33,305 bases of DNA, from the NCBI GenBank assembly GCA_910584045.1, contig CAJTYO010000028.1:1-33305 (forward strand), read 5' to 3'. The position numbers were made by a program, and so were the translations under genes. The notes beneath the pieces were generated by a model that was not told the origin of the DNA, did not search any database, and saw nothing but the letters and a program-made list of their open reading frames with translations. Below are positions 1 through 8,604 of this stretch, piece after piece (position 1 is the stretch's first letter; every line of letters begins with the position of its first letter). The stretch is from an uncultured Oscillospiraceae bacterium (GTDB lineage: Bacteria > Bacillota > Clostridia > Oscillospirales > Oscillospiraceae).

Positions 1-631
1 GGGGGAGGAGCGGAAGCCCTTCGTGAAGATCGGCATGGAGCTCTACTACGCCGAGGGCCCTGCCATCGTCCGGGAGATCAAGGCCCGGGGCCACAAGATT
101 TTCCTGGATCTGAAGCTTCACGACATCCCCAACACGGTGAAAAAGGCTATGGCAGTGCTGTCCGGCCTGGACGTGGATATGACCAACCTCCACGCCGCCG
201 GAACGAGGGCCATGATGGAGGCCGCCCTGGAGGGCCTGACCCGTCCCGACGGCACCCGGCCCCTGCTCATCGCCGTCACCCAGCTGACCTCTACCAGCCA
301 GGAGCGGATGGAGACGGACCTGCTCATCGAGAAACCGCTGGATCAGGTGGTCATGCACTACGCCGGATGCGCCGCGGACGCGGGCCTAGCCGGCGTGGTA
401 TGCTCCCCCCTGGAGGCGGGAAAGGTCCACGAGCGCTGCGGCGCTGGTTTCCTGACGGTCACCCCCGGGGTGCGGTTCGCCGACGGGGACGTGGGCGATC
501 AGGTCCGGGTCACCACCCCCGCCAGAGCCAGGGAGCTGGGCAGCGACTATATCGTGGTGGGCCGCCCCATCACCCAGGCGGAGGACCCCGTGGCCGCGTA
601 CCGGCGGTGTGTGGACGAGTTTGTGGACTGA
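1..631 (+). CDS. pyrF: Orotidine 5'-phosphate decarboxylase, 5' end cut by window
   Basis: Decarboxylates OMP to UMP, the last step of de novo pyrimidine synthesis, in the cytoplasm. The reading frame is open from base 2 (codons for GEERKPFVKIGMELYY), so the true start lies outside the window; the GTG at 23 is internal. The catalytic motif DLKLHDIPNT is intact, followed by TPGVRF and the phosphate-binding VVGRPITQAEDP near the C-terminus. The stop is at 629-631 and the next gene begins 5 nt later, so it is probably cotranscribed with the HAD phosphatase. pyrE, pyrB and pyrI follow 1.5 kb downstream on the same strand. The family assignment is secure; only the N-terminus is missing. Confidence 0.96.
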   Translation, partial: GEERKPFVKIGMELYYAEGPAIVREIKARGHKIFLDLKLHDIPNTVKKAMAVLSGLDVDMTNLHAAGTRAMMEAALEGLTRPDGTRPLLIAVTQLTSTSQERMETDLLIEKPLDQVVMHYAGCAADAGLAGVVCSPLEAGKVHERCGAGFLTVTPGVRFADGDVGDQVRVTTPARARELGSDYIVVGRPITQAEDPVAAYRRCVDEFVD

Positions 632-635
632 GGCT

Positions 636-1292
636 ATGTGGAAAACGGTTCTATTTGACCTGGACGGCACACTGACGGATTCCCAGCTGGGGATTACCAA
701 CTCTGTGGCCCGGGCGCTGGCGCATTTCGGAATCCACGAGGAGCCGGGAAATCTGTTGAAATTTATCGGCCCGCCCCTCAACGAGTCCCTGCCGGAGTAT
801 TACGGCTTTACGCAGGAACAGACGGCAAAGGCCGTGGAGGTCTTCCGGGAATATTTCGTGGAGAAGGGGTGGCTGGAGAATGCTCCCTATCCCGGCGCTG
901 CGGAATTGCTGCGGGACCTGCGCAGGGCGGGGCTGCGCCTGCTGGTGGCTACCTCCAAGCCGGAGGCCCAGGCGGTGCGGGTGCTGGAGCACTTTGAACT
1001 GTCGCAGTACTTTGACCGCATCTGCGGCGCGCCGGCGGGAAACGAGGACGGGGCGCGGAAGGCGGCCGTTATTCGGGAGGCGCTGCGCTGCGCGGAGGAG
1101 CCTTCGTCCGCTGTGATGGTGGGCGACCGGCGGCATGACGTGGAGGGCGCCAGGGAGACGGGCCTGCCCTGTATCGGGGTGCTGTACGGCTACGGGGACC
1201 GGGCGGAGCTGGAGGCGGCCGGGGCGGCGTTCGTCGCGGAGGATATGGACGCGCTGCGGGCGCTGCTGCTGGATGAGGAAAGAGAAGAATAG
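636..1292 (+). CDS. HAD-superfamily hydrolase, phosphoglycolate phosphatase-like
   Basis: Predicted cytoplasmic phosphatase of 218 residues. HAD motif I is FDLDGTLTDS near the N-terminus (nucleophile Asp8, acid/base Asp10), motif II is VATSKPE, a lysine lies in the ARKAAV segment, and motifs III/IV read MVGDRRHD. A helical cap lies between motifs I and II, as in Gph/PgmB-type (subfamily IA) enzymes. I chose the ATG at 636 rather than the upstream GTG at 609, because motif I then sits at residues 7-16 as in homologues and the gene does not overlap pyrF. The stop TAG is directly followed by the ATG of the next gene. The substrate cannot be told from sequence; phosphoglycolate, pyrophosphate or a sugar phosphate are all possible. 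Confidence 0.88.
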   Translation: MWKTVLFDLDGTLTDSQLGITNSVARALAHFGIHEEPGNLLKFIGPPLNESLPEYYGFTQEQTAKAVEVFREYFVEKGWLENAPYPGAAELLRDLRRAGLRLLVATSKPEAQAVRVLEHFELSQYFDRICGAPAGNEDGARKAAVIREALRCAEEPSSAVMVGDRRHDVEGARETGLPCIGVLYGYGDRAELEAAGAAFVAEDMDALRALLLDEEREE

Positions 1293-1928
1293 ATGGAAAT
1301 AAAACGGATAAAAACCGGAAATGTCAACTGCTACCTCATGGTACACGGCCGGGCCGCCATCCTGGTGGACACAGGCAGGAGAAAGCACCGGGTGAAGGTT
1401 CTGGAGGCCTGCCGGGAGTACCACGTCACGCTGATTGTCCTGACCCACGGGCACGTGGACCACGCCCAGAACGCGGCGTTCCTGTCGGAGCGCCTGCAGG
1501 TCCCCATTGCCATGCACCGCGCTGATCTGGCTCTGCTGGAGGACAACCGGTCACAGGTCCTGACGGCGGACACGTTTCTGGGCAAGCAGGTTCTGGAGGC
1601 GAGCCTCAAGCTCTTCCAGACGGAGAAAATACCCAGCTTCTCGCCGCGGTTCTTCCTGGAGGAGGGGGACATACTGGACGCATGGGGCGTGCCGGCGAAG
1701 GTGATAGAGCTGCCGGGGCACACCAGGGGCTCCATCGGCTTCGATACGGGGGAGCATCTGCTGGTGGGGGACGCGCTGATGAACATGTTCCACCACCCCT
1801 GCGCGACCCTGCTGTTCCACAACGAGGAGGCGATGCTGGGCAGTGCGGCGCGAATTGGCGATATGGGCCGCCGGACCATCTGGTTCGGCCACGGCAAGCA
1901 GGCCCGGAACCGGCGGTGGGTCCGCTAG
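1293..1928 (+). CDS. MBL-fold metallo-hydrolase
   Basis: A 211-residue hydrolase of the metallo-beta-lactamase fold. The metal-binding motif THGHVDHAQ (HxHxDH, residues 52-57) is complete. A further ligand lies in LPGHTRGS, the bridging Asp in VGDALM, and the last His in WFGHGK. The layout matches glyoxalase II-like or related hydrolases, but the substrate is unknown. Its ATG abuts the TAG of the HAD gene (zero spacing), so the two are likely translated together. The C-terminus after WFGHGK is short and very basic (KQARNRRWVR) and runs into a regulator fragment in another frame, so the original C-terminus may have been altered by a rearrangement. Confidence 0.87.
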   Translation: MEIKRIKTGNVNCYLMVHGRAAILVDTGRRKHRVKVLEACREYHVTLIVLTHGHVDHAQNAAFLSERLQVPIAMHRADLALLEDNRSQVLTADTFLGKQVLEASLKLFQTEKIPSFSPRFFLEEGDILDAWGVPAKVIELPGHTRGSIGFDTGEHLLVGDALMNMFHHPCATLLFHNEEAMLGSAARIGDMGRRTIWFGHGKQARNRRWVR

Positions 1929-2022
1929 ATTTGCCGCTATTCTGGCGGACTGCTTTAAGATGTCTGTCGTGTCTGTCGATTACCTTTTGGGCCGGACGGA
2001 CAACCCGGAAATCAGCCGGTAA
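1921..2022 (+). pseudogene. C-terminal fragment of an XRE/Cro-type HTH regulator
   Basis: The frame starting at 1921 reads 33 codons ending at TAA 2020-2022, including LADCFKMSVVSVDYLLGR and then TDNPEISR. The pattern LADxFxxS-VDYLLGRTDNPE is the usual end of the helix-turn-helix domain in short XRE-family regulators. No N-terminal part (recognition helices, start codon, ribosome site) is visible upstream, where the same bases encode the end of the MBL hydrolase in another frame. It is therefore a remnant, probably left by an insertion/deletion between the hydrolase and pyrE. It overlaps the last 8 bases of the hydrolase gene. Confidence 0.6.
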
Positions 2023-2043
2023 CCCTCCCGCGGGGCGGATCTG

Positions 2044-2166
2044 ATGGCGGTTTTGAGGCCTTTCTATTTGTCAGATTTTGCGGTCTTTGAAAAGGACGGC
2101 GAAACTTTTTGCCTGCCCGGTGATGAAGCCGTGTTTCACACGGTTAGGTTTTGCACATTCAGATAA
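2044..2166 (+). CDS. Possible 40-codon ORF before pyrE, doubtful
   Basis: An ATG-initiated frame of 40 codons (starts MAVLRPFYLSDFAVF, ends VRFCTFR) lies in the 257-bp gap between the MBL hydrolase and pyrE, in the same phase as the XRE fragment. A weak purine-rich stretch (GGGGCGGA) precedes it. I recognise no family. It may be a second remnant of the lost regulator region or chance. A small hairpin (2127-2145, 8 bp stem with one G-U pair, loop TTC) lies in its 3' half and could equally belong to a pyrE leader. No clear promoter or PyrR-type leader was found before pyrE. Confidence 0.2.
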   Translation: MAVLRPFYLSDFAVFEKDGETFCLPGDEAVFHTVRFCTFR

Positions 2167-2186
2167 TCAGATAAAAGGAGAACGAC

Positions 2187-2834
2187 ATGGGAAATATCTC
2201 ACAAGTGATTGCGAAGGACCTTCTTAAAATCAAGGCCGTTTTCTTCCGGCCGGAGGAGCCTTTCACCTGGGCCAGCGGCATCAAGAGCCCGGTCTACTGC
2301 GACAACCGCCTGACCCTCACCGCGCCGGAGGTCCGCAGCGATGTGGAGAACGCCCTGGCGGAGACCATCCGTCGGGAGTACCCGGATGCGGAGGTCCTGA
2401 TGGGCACCTCTACTGCCGGCATCGCACATGCGGCCATCACGGGTCACATCATGGGTCTGCCCATGGGCTACGTTCGCTCCGGGAGCAAGGACCACGGCCG
2501 CCAGAATCAAATTGAGGGCCGGCTGGAGAAGGGGCAGAAGGTGGTGGTCGTGGAGGACCTGATCTCCACCGGCGGCAGCGTCATTGAGGTGGTCAGCGTC
2601 CTCCGGGAGGCCGGGGCCGAGGTGCTGGGCGTGGTCAGCATCTTCACCTATGGGATGCAAAAGGGCCTGGACCGTCTGGCGGCGGCCAATGTGAAGAACG
2701 TCAGCCTCACCAATTTCGATGTGATCGCCCGGATGGCGGCGGAGGAGAAGTATATCAAGGAGGAGGACATTGCCCGGCTGATTGCCTTCCGGGACAATCC
2801 GTCGGACGAGAGCTGGATTGGAGGGAGTAAGTAA
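2187..2834 (+). CDS. pyrE: Orotate phosphoribosyltransferase
   Basis: Transfers the phosphoribosyl group of PRPP to orotate to make OMP, the substrate of PyrF. It has 215 residues, the normal length. The PRPP-binding motif VVVVEDLISTGGS is at about residues 119-131. The upstream GTSTAGIAHA loop and the catalytic-loop segment YVRSGSKDHGRQNQIEG are also present. The start ATG is set by AAAGGAG at 2172-2178. The stop is one base before the pyrB start, so pyrE-pyrB-pyrI form one transcription unit. The last ten or so residues (SDESWIGGSK) look like a lineage-specific tail. Confidence 0.96.
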   Translation: MGNISQVIAKDLLKIKAVFFRPEEPFTWASGIKSPVYCDNRLTLTAPEVRSDVENALAETIRREYPDAEVLMGTSTAGIAHAAITGHIMGLPMGYVRSGSKDHGRQNQIEGRLEKGQKVVVVEDLISTGGSVIEVVSVLREAGAEVLGVVSIFTYGMQKGLDRLAAANVKNVSLTNFDVIARMAAEEKYIKEEDIARLIAFRDNPSDESWIGGSK

Positions 2835-2835
2835 A

Positions 2836-3759
2836 ATGGAAAATATAAGAAGCCTGATTGATATTTTGGAGCTGTCTACCGGGGAGATCGACCAGCTGGT
2901 GGCTGTGGCCACAGATATGATCGACAATCCGGCGGCCTACGCACACAAGTGCGACGGCAAGATCCTGGCGACGCTGTTTTTTGAGCCCTCCACCCGCACC
3001 CGCCTGAGCTTCGAGTCCGCCATGCTCAGCCTCGGCGGACAGGTGCTGGGCTTCTCCGAAGCCTCCAGCTCCTCCGCTGCAAAGGGGGAGAGTGTGGCCG
3101 ACACGGTGCGCACTGTCAGCTGCTACAGCGACATCATCGCCATGCGCCACCCCAAGGAGGGCGCGCCCCTGGTAGCCAGCCAGCACTCCTTGGTGCCGGT
3201 GATCAACGCCGGAGACGGCGGACACAATCACCCCACCCAGACCCTTACCGACCTGCTGACCATCCACCATGAGAAGGGCCGGTTTGAGAATCTGACGGTG
3301 GGATTCTGCGGCGATCTGAAGTTTGGCCGCACGGTTCATTCCCTGATCTCCGCCATGAGCCGCTACGCGGGCACCAGGATTGTTCTGGTTTCCCCCGCAG
3401 AGCTGAAGCTGCCCAGCTATGTTAAAAAGGAGGTGCTCCAAAAGAAGGGCATCCCCTATACGCAGACCACCGATCTGGGGGCCGTCATGCCGGAGCTGGA
3501 CATCCTTTATATGACCCGCGTTCAGAGGGAGCGGTTCTTCAACGAGGAGGACTACCTGCGCCTGAAGGACAGCTATATCCTTACGCCGGACAAGCTGGAG
3601 AACGCCAAAACAGATCTCAGCATCCTGCATCCGCTGCCCCGTGTGAACGAGATTTCGGTGGCGGTGGACCGCGACCCCCGCGCCGCCTATTTCCGGCAGG
3701 TGCGCTATGGCCGCTATATCCGCATGGCGCTGATTATGAAGCTGCTGGGCATCCAGTAA
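2836..3759 (+). CDS. pyrB: Aspartate carbamoyltransferase catalytic chain
   Basis: Condenses carbamoyl phosphate with aspartate, the committed step of pyrimidine synthesis. It has 307 residues, standard for the catalytic chain. The carbamoyl-phosphate loop FFEPSTRTRLSFES (about residues 49-62), HPTQTLTDLLT and the HPLPRVNEI segment are all intact. The ATG at 2836 was chosen over an in-frame ATG 54 bp upstream that lies inside pyrE: it gives the standard length and follows GGAGGGAG at 2820-2827. The presence of pyrI next to it indicates an allosteric class B-type holoenzyme. Confidence 0.97.
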   Translation: MENIRSLIDILELSTGEIDQLVAVATDMIDNPAAYAHKCDGKILATLFFEPSTRTRLSFESAMLSLGGQVLGFSEASSSSAAKGESVADTVRTVSCYSDIIAMRHPKEGAPLVASQHSLVPVINAGDGGHNHPTQTLTDLLTIHHEKGRFENLTVGFCGDLKFGRTVHSLISAMSRYAGTRIVLVSPAELKLPSYVKKEVLQKKGIPYTQTTDLGAVMPELDILYMTRVQRERFFNEEDYLRLKDSYILTPDKLENAKTDLSILHPLPRVNEISVAVDRDPRAAYFRQVRYGRYIRMALIMKLLGIQ

Positions 3760-3774
3760 GGGAGGAGAAGGAAT

Positions 3775-4194
3775 ATGACCATTGATTCGATCAAGAACGG
3801 CATCGTCATCGACCATATTGCCGCCGGGAAGGCTATGGAGCTGTATGGTATTTTGGGGCTGGACAAATTGGACTGCTCCGTGGCGATTCTGAAGAACGTC
3901 GTCAGCGGCAAACTGGGGAAGAAGGACATCATCAAGATCGACCGCAATCTGGATCTGGACTGGGACATCATCGGCTATGTGGACCCGAACATCACGGTGA
4001 ACATCATCAGGGACGGCGAGCGGGTGGAGAAGCGGCAGCTGAAGCTGCCGGAGACCATCACCAACATCATCCGCTGCAAAAATCCCCGCTGCATCACCTC
4101 CGTGGAGCAGGAGCTGCCCCAGGTGTTCAAGCTGACGGATCGGAGCAGACGGATCTACCGCTGCCTGTACTGCGAGACCCAGGCGGGCAAATAA
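3775..4194 (+). CDS. pyrI: Aspartate carbamoyltransferase regulatory chain
   Basis: A 139-residue nucleotide-sensing chain that pairs with PyrB and is expected to transmit CTP/ATP control. The N-terminal allosteric domain starts MTIDSIKNGIVIDHI, and the C-terminal zinc site has its four cysteines as CKNPRC (CxxxxC) and CLYC (CxxC), needed for contact with the catalytic chain. GGGAGGAGAAGG at 3760-3771 serves as ribosome site, 15 bp after pyrB. This form is typical of clostridial PyrI, slightly shorter than the enterobacterial one. Confidence 0.97.
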   Translation: MTIDSIKNGIVIDHIAAGKAMELYGILGLDKLDCSVAILKNVVSGKLGKKDIIKIDRNLDLDWDIIGYVDPNITVNIIRDGERVEKRQLKLPETITNIIRCKNPRCITSVEQELPQVFKLTDRSRRIYRCLYCETQAGK

Positions 4195-4202
4195 GGAGTC
4201 CC

Positions 4203-4694
4203 ATGCCCATCGAAAACATTCCGCAGCCGGCATATCTGCCGGTAGGAGCGGTGCTCCGCCTGCGGAAATATGACGGCGTCCACGATTTTGCCCTCTCCTG
4301 GTATCTGGACCCGGAGACCGTTTGGCTGGTGGACGGCGATAGGGAGATCTATACGCCGGAGCTGCTGAACAAAATGTACGCCTGTCAGGACGCCCACGGG
4401 GAGCTGTATTTCATCGAGACGCTGGAAAACGGCGGCTGGCGTCCCATCGGGGACGTGTGTCTCTCCCTGGACGATTTCGCCATTGTCATCGGGGAGAGGG
4501 CCTGCCGGGGGAAGGGCATGGGGCGGGCGGTGGTCTCCGCCCTGACAGATCGGGCCCGCGCCCTTGGCTGGAGACGGGTCCGGGTGGGCGACATCTATGA
4601 TTTTAACGCCGGGTCCCGACGGCTGTTTACCTCCCTGGGGTTCCGGGAGGAGGAAAAAACGGCGAAGGGGCACAGCTATATTCTCCCCCTCTGA
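4203..4694 (+). CDS. GNAT-family N-acetyltransferase
   Basis: A 163-residue predicted acyl-CoA-dependent acetyltransferase. The acetyl-CoA pyrophosphate-binding loop is visible as ERACRGKGMGRAV (Q/RxxGxG/A pattern), followed by an amphipathic helix and the terminal NAGSRRLFTSLGFREE, the usual beta6-alpha segment of GNATs. It starts 8 bp after pyrI with AAGGAG at 4192-4197 (overlapping the pyrI stop) and ends 13 bp before mnmE, so it probably shares their transcript. The target molecule is unknown; its place between pyrI and mnmE does not identify it. Confidence 0.86.
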   Translation: MPIENIPQPAYLPVGAVLRLRKYDGVHDFALSWYLDPETVWLVDGDREIYTPELLNKMYACQDAHGELYFIETLENGGWRPIGDVCLSLDDFAIVIGERACRGKGMGRAVVSALTDRARALGWRRVRVGDIYDFNAGSRRLFTSLGFREEEKTAKGHSYILPL

Positions 4695-4707
4695 AAGGAG
4701 ACGCGCT

Positions 4708-6069
4708 ATGGACGTCATTGCCGCCATTTCCACGGCGAACGCCCTCTCCGCCATCGGCATCGTCCGGGTGTCGGGAGAGGGGTGCTTCGCGCTGTGCGAC
4801 AAAATTTTTCAGCCCGCCGGAGGCGGGCTGTTCTCTGTCTCCCGATCCCGGGAGATGGTGCTGGGACGGCTGCTGGACCAGGAGGGCCGGGTGGTTGACT
4901 CCTGCCTGGCCGTCCGGTTTCCCGGTCCGGCCAGCTATACCGGCGAGGACTGCGCCGAGTTTCACTGCCACGGCTCCCCGGTGGTGCTGGGCGAGGCGCT
5001 CAGCGCCCTCTTTGCCGCCGGGGCGCGGCAGGCGGGGCGGGGTGAATTCACCAAGCGGGCTTTCCTCAATGGCCGCATGGACCTGACCCAGGCGGAGGCG
5101 GTGATCGACCTCATCGAATCCGAAACCGCCCAGGCCGCCCGCAATGCGGTGGAGCAGCTGGGCGGTGCGCTGCGCAGCAGGATTGAGCCGGTGTACGACG
5201 GCCTCCTGGATTCCGCCAGCCGGTTCTATGCCGTGGTGGATTACCCCGACGAGGACATCGAGGACCTGACCCGGGAGGACACTCTGGCCGCTCTGAATCG
5301 AGCGGAGCGTACTCTGGAGACCCTTCTGGCCACCGCGGGCCGGGGCAGGATTCTGCGCCAGGGGGTACCAACGGCCATTCTGGGACGGCCCAACGTGGGC
5401 AAGAGCTCCCTGCTCAACGCCCTGGTAGGCTACGACCGGGCCATTGTCACCGACGTTGCCGGCACCACCCGGGACACGGTGGAGGAGAGGGCGGCGGTGG
5501 GGGGCGTGCTGCTGCGCCTGATCGATACCGCTGGTATTCGGGAAACCAGAGACGAGGTGGAGCGGCTGGGGGTGGAGCGCTCTCGCCGGGCGGCAGAGGC
5601 GGCGGAGCTGGCTTTGCTCGTGCTGGACGGCTCCCAGGTGATGACAGAGGAGGACCACGCGGCGGCGGAGGCCGCCCGCATGGTCCCCCGGACGCTGGTA
5701 GTCATCAATAAAAGCGATCTGCCCCGGCGGTTGGAGCCTGCGGCACTGGAGGGGCTGGGCCCGGTTCTGTCCGTCTCCGCGAGAGAGGGGACTGGGCTGG
5801 AGGCACTGGAGCGTGCGGTGGGGGCGCTGTTCCCTCCAGGAGCCGCACCCGCCGGCGAGGTTCTGACCAATGCCCGGCAGACGGAGGCCCTGGGCCGCGC
5901 CCTGGAGGCTGTCCGGGGCGCGCGGTCGGCGTTGTTGGAGGGGCTGACCCCCGACGCAGTTCTCTCTGACGTGGAGCGGGCCATGAACGCCCTGGGGGAG
6001 GTCACCGGCCGGACCTTGCGGGAGGATTTGACCGCCCGGATTTTTGAGCGGTTCTGTGTGGGGAAATAG
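4708..6069 (+). CDS. mnmE: tRNA modification GTPase MnmE (TrmE)
   Basis: With MnmG it installs the (carboxymethyl)aminomethyl group on wobble U34 of several tRNAs. It has 453 residues, the family norm. An N-terminal folate-binding-type domain (about 1-118) precedes a helical domain split by the G domain. The G domain shows P-loop GRPNVGKS (about 226-233), AGTTRDT, DTAGIRET (about 273) and NKSD (about 334). The protein ends with the catalytic FCVGK (CxGK). The ATG at 4708 follows AAAGGAG; an in-frame start 144 bp upstream lies inside the GNAT gene and is rejected. mnmG, often adjacent, is not here: the next gene is convergent, only 6 bp away. Confidence 0.97.
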   Translation: MDVIAAISTANALSAIGIVRVSGEGCFALCDKIFQPAGGGLFSVSRSREMVLGRLLDQEGRVVDSCLAVRFPGPASYTGEDCAEFHCHGSPVVLGEALSALFAAGARQAGRGEFTKRAFLNGRMDLTQAEAVIDLIESETAQAARNAVEQLGGALRSRIEPVYDGLLDSASRFYAVVDYPDEDIEDLTREDTLAALNRAERTLETLLATAGRGRILRQGVPTAILGRPNVGKSSLLNALVGYDRAIVTDVAGTTRDTVEERAAVGGVLLRLIDTAGIRETRDEVERLGVERSRRAAEAAELALLVLDGSQVMTEEDHAAAEAARMVPRTLVVINKSDLPRRLEPAALEGLGPVLSVSAREGTGLEALERAVGALFPPGAAPAGEVLTNARQTEALGRALEAVRGARSALLEGLTPDAVLSDVERAMNALGEVTGRTLREDLTARIFERFCVGK

Positions 6070-6075
6070 GCCAGC

Positions 6076-7179
6076 CTATCTCCCCAGGAAAATGGCGTCC
6101 ACGTCCTTCACAAAGTTCTCCACGCTGTAGCAGACGAAGATTCGATCCATACCGTTCTCCGACGCGTACTGCGCCACGGAGGTCCGATAGTAGCGGAGAT
6201 CCAGGAGGTGGACCTCCGCGAACTGCGTACTGAGGAAAGGGGCCAGGCTGTCGGAGTAGCTGTCCCGGACAACCAGCAGCTTCTCGGCGGAGCGGGCCTC
6301 CGGGTTCCGAACGATATACAGCGGTGCGTTGCCGCCCAGGAAGGAGGCGTATTGATCCTTTTCTCCCAGGAAGCTGTCCACGTACAGACCGTGGATCTCA
6401 CCCGTCTCAAAGTTCTCCACGGCGACGCCCTCGCCAGAGACGTACCGCTCAATGGTATCCGGCTCCAGCCAGTGTACGCCGGAGGTGGAGTACAGTGTGC
6501 CGTAAAAGTCCGCCGAGACAGTCTCGGCGGAGCCCGGCGGGAGGGGAGTCTCCCCCATGGCCTCCAGCAGTGCGCGGTACCCATAGTAGGCCCCCAGGCT
6601 GGTCCAGTGGTGGTCAGTGCGGTAGAAGATGGGCTCGGCGGCGTGGTCCGCCAGCTGTCCGGCCACATCTACCCACGCCGCGCCGGGAACGCTCTCCCGC
6701 ACCTGCGTCAGGTAGGCCGACTGGTCGAAGCGGTCTACTCCCCCGGGCAGTTTGTCCCGCCAGATCTCCTCTGCCGTGGGGATAAGACCGATATAGACCG
6801 GTATATCCGCCAGCTCTGTCAGATTTTGGAGATAACCGGCGTTCTGCTCCGCCCGGCTGGTGTCGGACAGGCGGTTGATCAGTGTGTCTCCGCACAGATA
6901 CACACCGTGAAATTCCCGCTTGCCCAGCAGGTACTCATAGCGGTTTTTCAGTCCCATCCAGCCGTCCCGCAGGGGGAACTGGTCCTCCAGATATTTCTCC
7001 AGACCGGCGGTGTAGCTGCCGTCCGCCAGGGCGGACCAGGAGAAGGCCGGCGGCTGGGCCAGACGCCGGTTCTCCACAGGTGAAAAGCTCCTGTCCGGCA
7101 GGAGGATGTGCAGCAGGCCGAAGCCTGCCAGAAACACGCAGAAGACAGCCGCCGTCAGGCGCTGGGATGCTTTTGTCAT
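6076..7179 (-). CDS. DHHW-family (AlgX/AlgJ-like) exported protein, surface O-acetylation
   Basis: A 367-residue protein with an N-terminal hydrophobic signal/anchor (AAVFCVFLAGFGLLHILL) and an extracellular SGNH-like domain. The defining motif is YRTDHHWTSLGAYYGY; the candidate nucleophile segment is VVRDSYSDSLAPF. AlgX/AlgJ relatives take acetyl groups exported by an MBOAT protein and place them on a polysaccharide. It is the last gene of a minus-strand set directly after the MBOAT gene (19-bp gap, GAAAGGG ribosome site). It converges on mnmE with no terminator visible in the 6-bp gap. The acceptor polymer is not identifiable from this window. Confidence 0.87.
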   Translation of the reverse strand: MTKASQRLTAAVFCVFLAGFGLLHILLPDRSFSPVENRRLAQPPAFSWSALADGSYTAGLEKYLEDQFPLRDGWMGLKNRYEYLLGKREFHGVYLCGDTLINRLSDTSRAEQNAGYLQNLTELADIPVYIGLIPTAEEIWRDKLPGGVDRFDQSAYLTQVRESVPGAAWVDVAGQLADHAAEPIFYRTDHHWTSLGAYYGYRALLEAMGETPLPPGSAETVSADFYGTLYSTSGVHWLEPDTIERYVSGEGVAVENFETGEIHGLYVDSFLGEKDQYASFLGGNAPLYIVRNPEARSAEKLLVVRDSYSDSLAPFLSTQFAEVHLLDLRYYRTSVAQYASENGMDRIFVCYSVENFVKDVDAIFLGR

Positions 7180-7198
7180 ACTTGTTTCCCACCCTTTC

Positions 7199-8584
7199 TC
7201 AGAACCGGAAGTACAAAAACGGATTGTACCCCGCGTCTACCAGGGACGCGGTGCACAGGATCAGAGCCCCCAGCACCAGCAGGGGGGACAGCACGGACCG
7301 CGCCCGCTCTCCCAGCCGGTCCCACATCCGCTTCATCAGCGGTGTGGAGCCGATGACCAAGATGATGAGCGTGGGCAGGTAGGTCCGAAGACGGTAGCCG
7401 TCCACGGGGCTGAACCAGCCTCCGGCTCCGAAGAGGGAGCCGAAGTAGGCTCCCAGCCGGCCCATATCCTCCACAGCGAAGAGGGCCCAGCCCAGCAGGA
7501 CGATGACCATGGTGTAGACATGCCGGGCCGCTTCGGGCAGCTTCTCCAGCCATTTGCCGAGGAACAGCCGCTCCGCCAGCATCCACGCGCCATAGTACAG
7601 TCCCCACAGCAGGAAGTTCCAGCCCGCGCCGTGCCATATACCGGTGAGCAGCCAGACGGTCAGAATGTTGCAGATCCACTTCCACTTGGGTACGCGGTTC
7701 CCGCCCAGGGGGAAATAGACGTACTCCCGGAACCAGGTGGTCAGGGAGATGTGCCAGCGCTTCCAGAACTCCACAACGGACTTGGAGATATAGGGGTAGT
7801 TGAAGTTCTCCAGGAACTCGAAGCCCAGCATCCGCCCCAGGCCGATGGCCATATCGCTGTAGCCGGAGAAGTCGAAGTAGATCTGGAAGGCGTATGCCGC
7901 CAGTCCCAGCCACGCGCCCGCCGCCGTCAGACTCTGGGCGGCCAGGGACTGATCCCAGAGCTGGCCGATGGCGTTGGCCAGCAGCACCTTCTTTGCTGCG
8001 CCCACAGTGAAGCGCTGTACGCCGGAGACGAACTTCTCCAGATCCTCTCTCCGGTTCTCCAGCTGGTCCGCAACGGATTTGTAGCGGACAATGGGGCCCG
8101 CGATCAGCTGGGGAAACAGTGTGACGTATGCCCCGAAGGACACCACGTTCCGCTGTACGGGCGCGTCACGACGGTAGACGTCGATGGTGTAGCTCATGGT
8201 CTGGAAGGTGTAGAAGCTGATACCGATGGGCAACGGCAGTCCCAGCACGGGCATGGGCAGGCCCGTCAGGGCCCGCACGTTGACAGCGATGAAATCCCAG
8301 TATTTGAAGAACACCAGGATGGCCAGATTGAAAAACACCGACGAGGCCACCGCCCGCCGGGCCTTCTTATCATCCGCCCGCCAGCGCTCCACCAGCATCC
8401 CGTGGACATAGTCCACGGCAATGGACAGCAGCATAATCAAAATGTATACCGGTTCGCCCCAGCCGTAGAAGAAGAGACTCACCAGCAGCAATATCAGATT
8501 CCGCAGCTTCAGCGGCGAGAGCTTGTAGACGGCGAGCACCGCCATCAGATAGAAAAACAGAAAGGGCAGGCTGGAAAAGATCAT
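7199..8584 (-). CDS. MBOAT-family O-acyltransferase (AlgI-like)
   Basis: A 461-residue polytopic membrane protein that moves acyl groups from the cytoplasm to the outer face of the membrane. It begins MIFSSLPFLFFYLMAV and has roughly ten or more hydrophobic segments. It shows SFYTFQTMSYTIDVYR and the conserved active-site histidine segment LTGIWHGAGWNFLLWG, both characteristic of AlgI/PatA/DltB-type enzymes. The start at 8584 follows AGGAGAG; a start 27 bp upstream lacks support. The partner DHHW protein follows immediately. This pair normally O-acetylates a cell-wall or exopolysaccharide. DltB is less likely because no dltA/C/D genes are nearby. Confidence 0.93.
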   Translation of the reverse strand: MIFSSLPFLFFYLMAVLAVYKLSPLKLRNLILLLVSLFFYGWGEPVYILIMLLSIAVDYVHGMLVERWRADDKKARRAVASSVFFNLAILVFFKYWDFIAVNVRALTGLPMPVLGLPLPIGISFYTFQTMSYTIDVYRRDAPVQRNVVSFGAYVTLFPQLIAGPIVRYKSVADQLENRREDLEKFVSGVQRFTVGAAKKVLLANAIGQLWDQSLAAQSLTAAGAWLGLAAYAFQIYFDFSGYSDMAIGLGRMLGFEFLENFNYPYISKSVVEFWKRWHISLTTWFREYVYFPLGGNRVPKWKWICNILTVWLLTGIWHGAGWNFLLWGLYYGAWMLAERLFLGKWLEKLPEAARHVYTMVIVLLGWALFAVEDMGRLGAYFGSLFGAGGWFSPVDGYRLRTYLPTLIILVIGSTPLMKRMWDRLGERARSVLSPLLVLGALILCTASLVDAGYNPFLYFRF

Positions 8585-8604
8585 GGTCCTCTCTCCTGTA
8601 AAGC

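Noticed and set aside
2127..2145. Hairpin before pyrE as a terminator or PyrR attenuator
   Set aside because: The stem is short, contains a G-U pair and has no real T-tract; no PyrR-binding consensus was seen.
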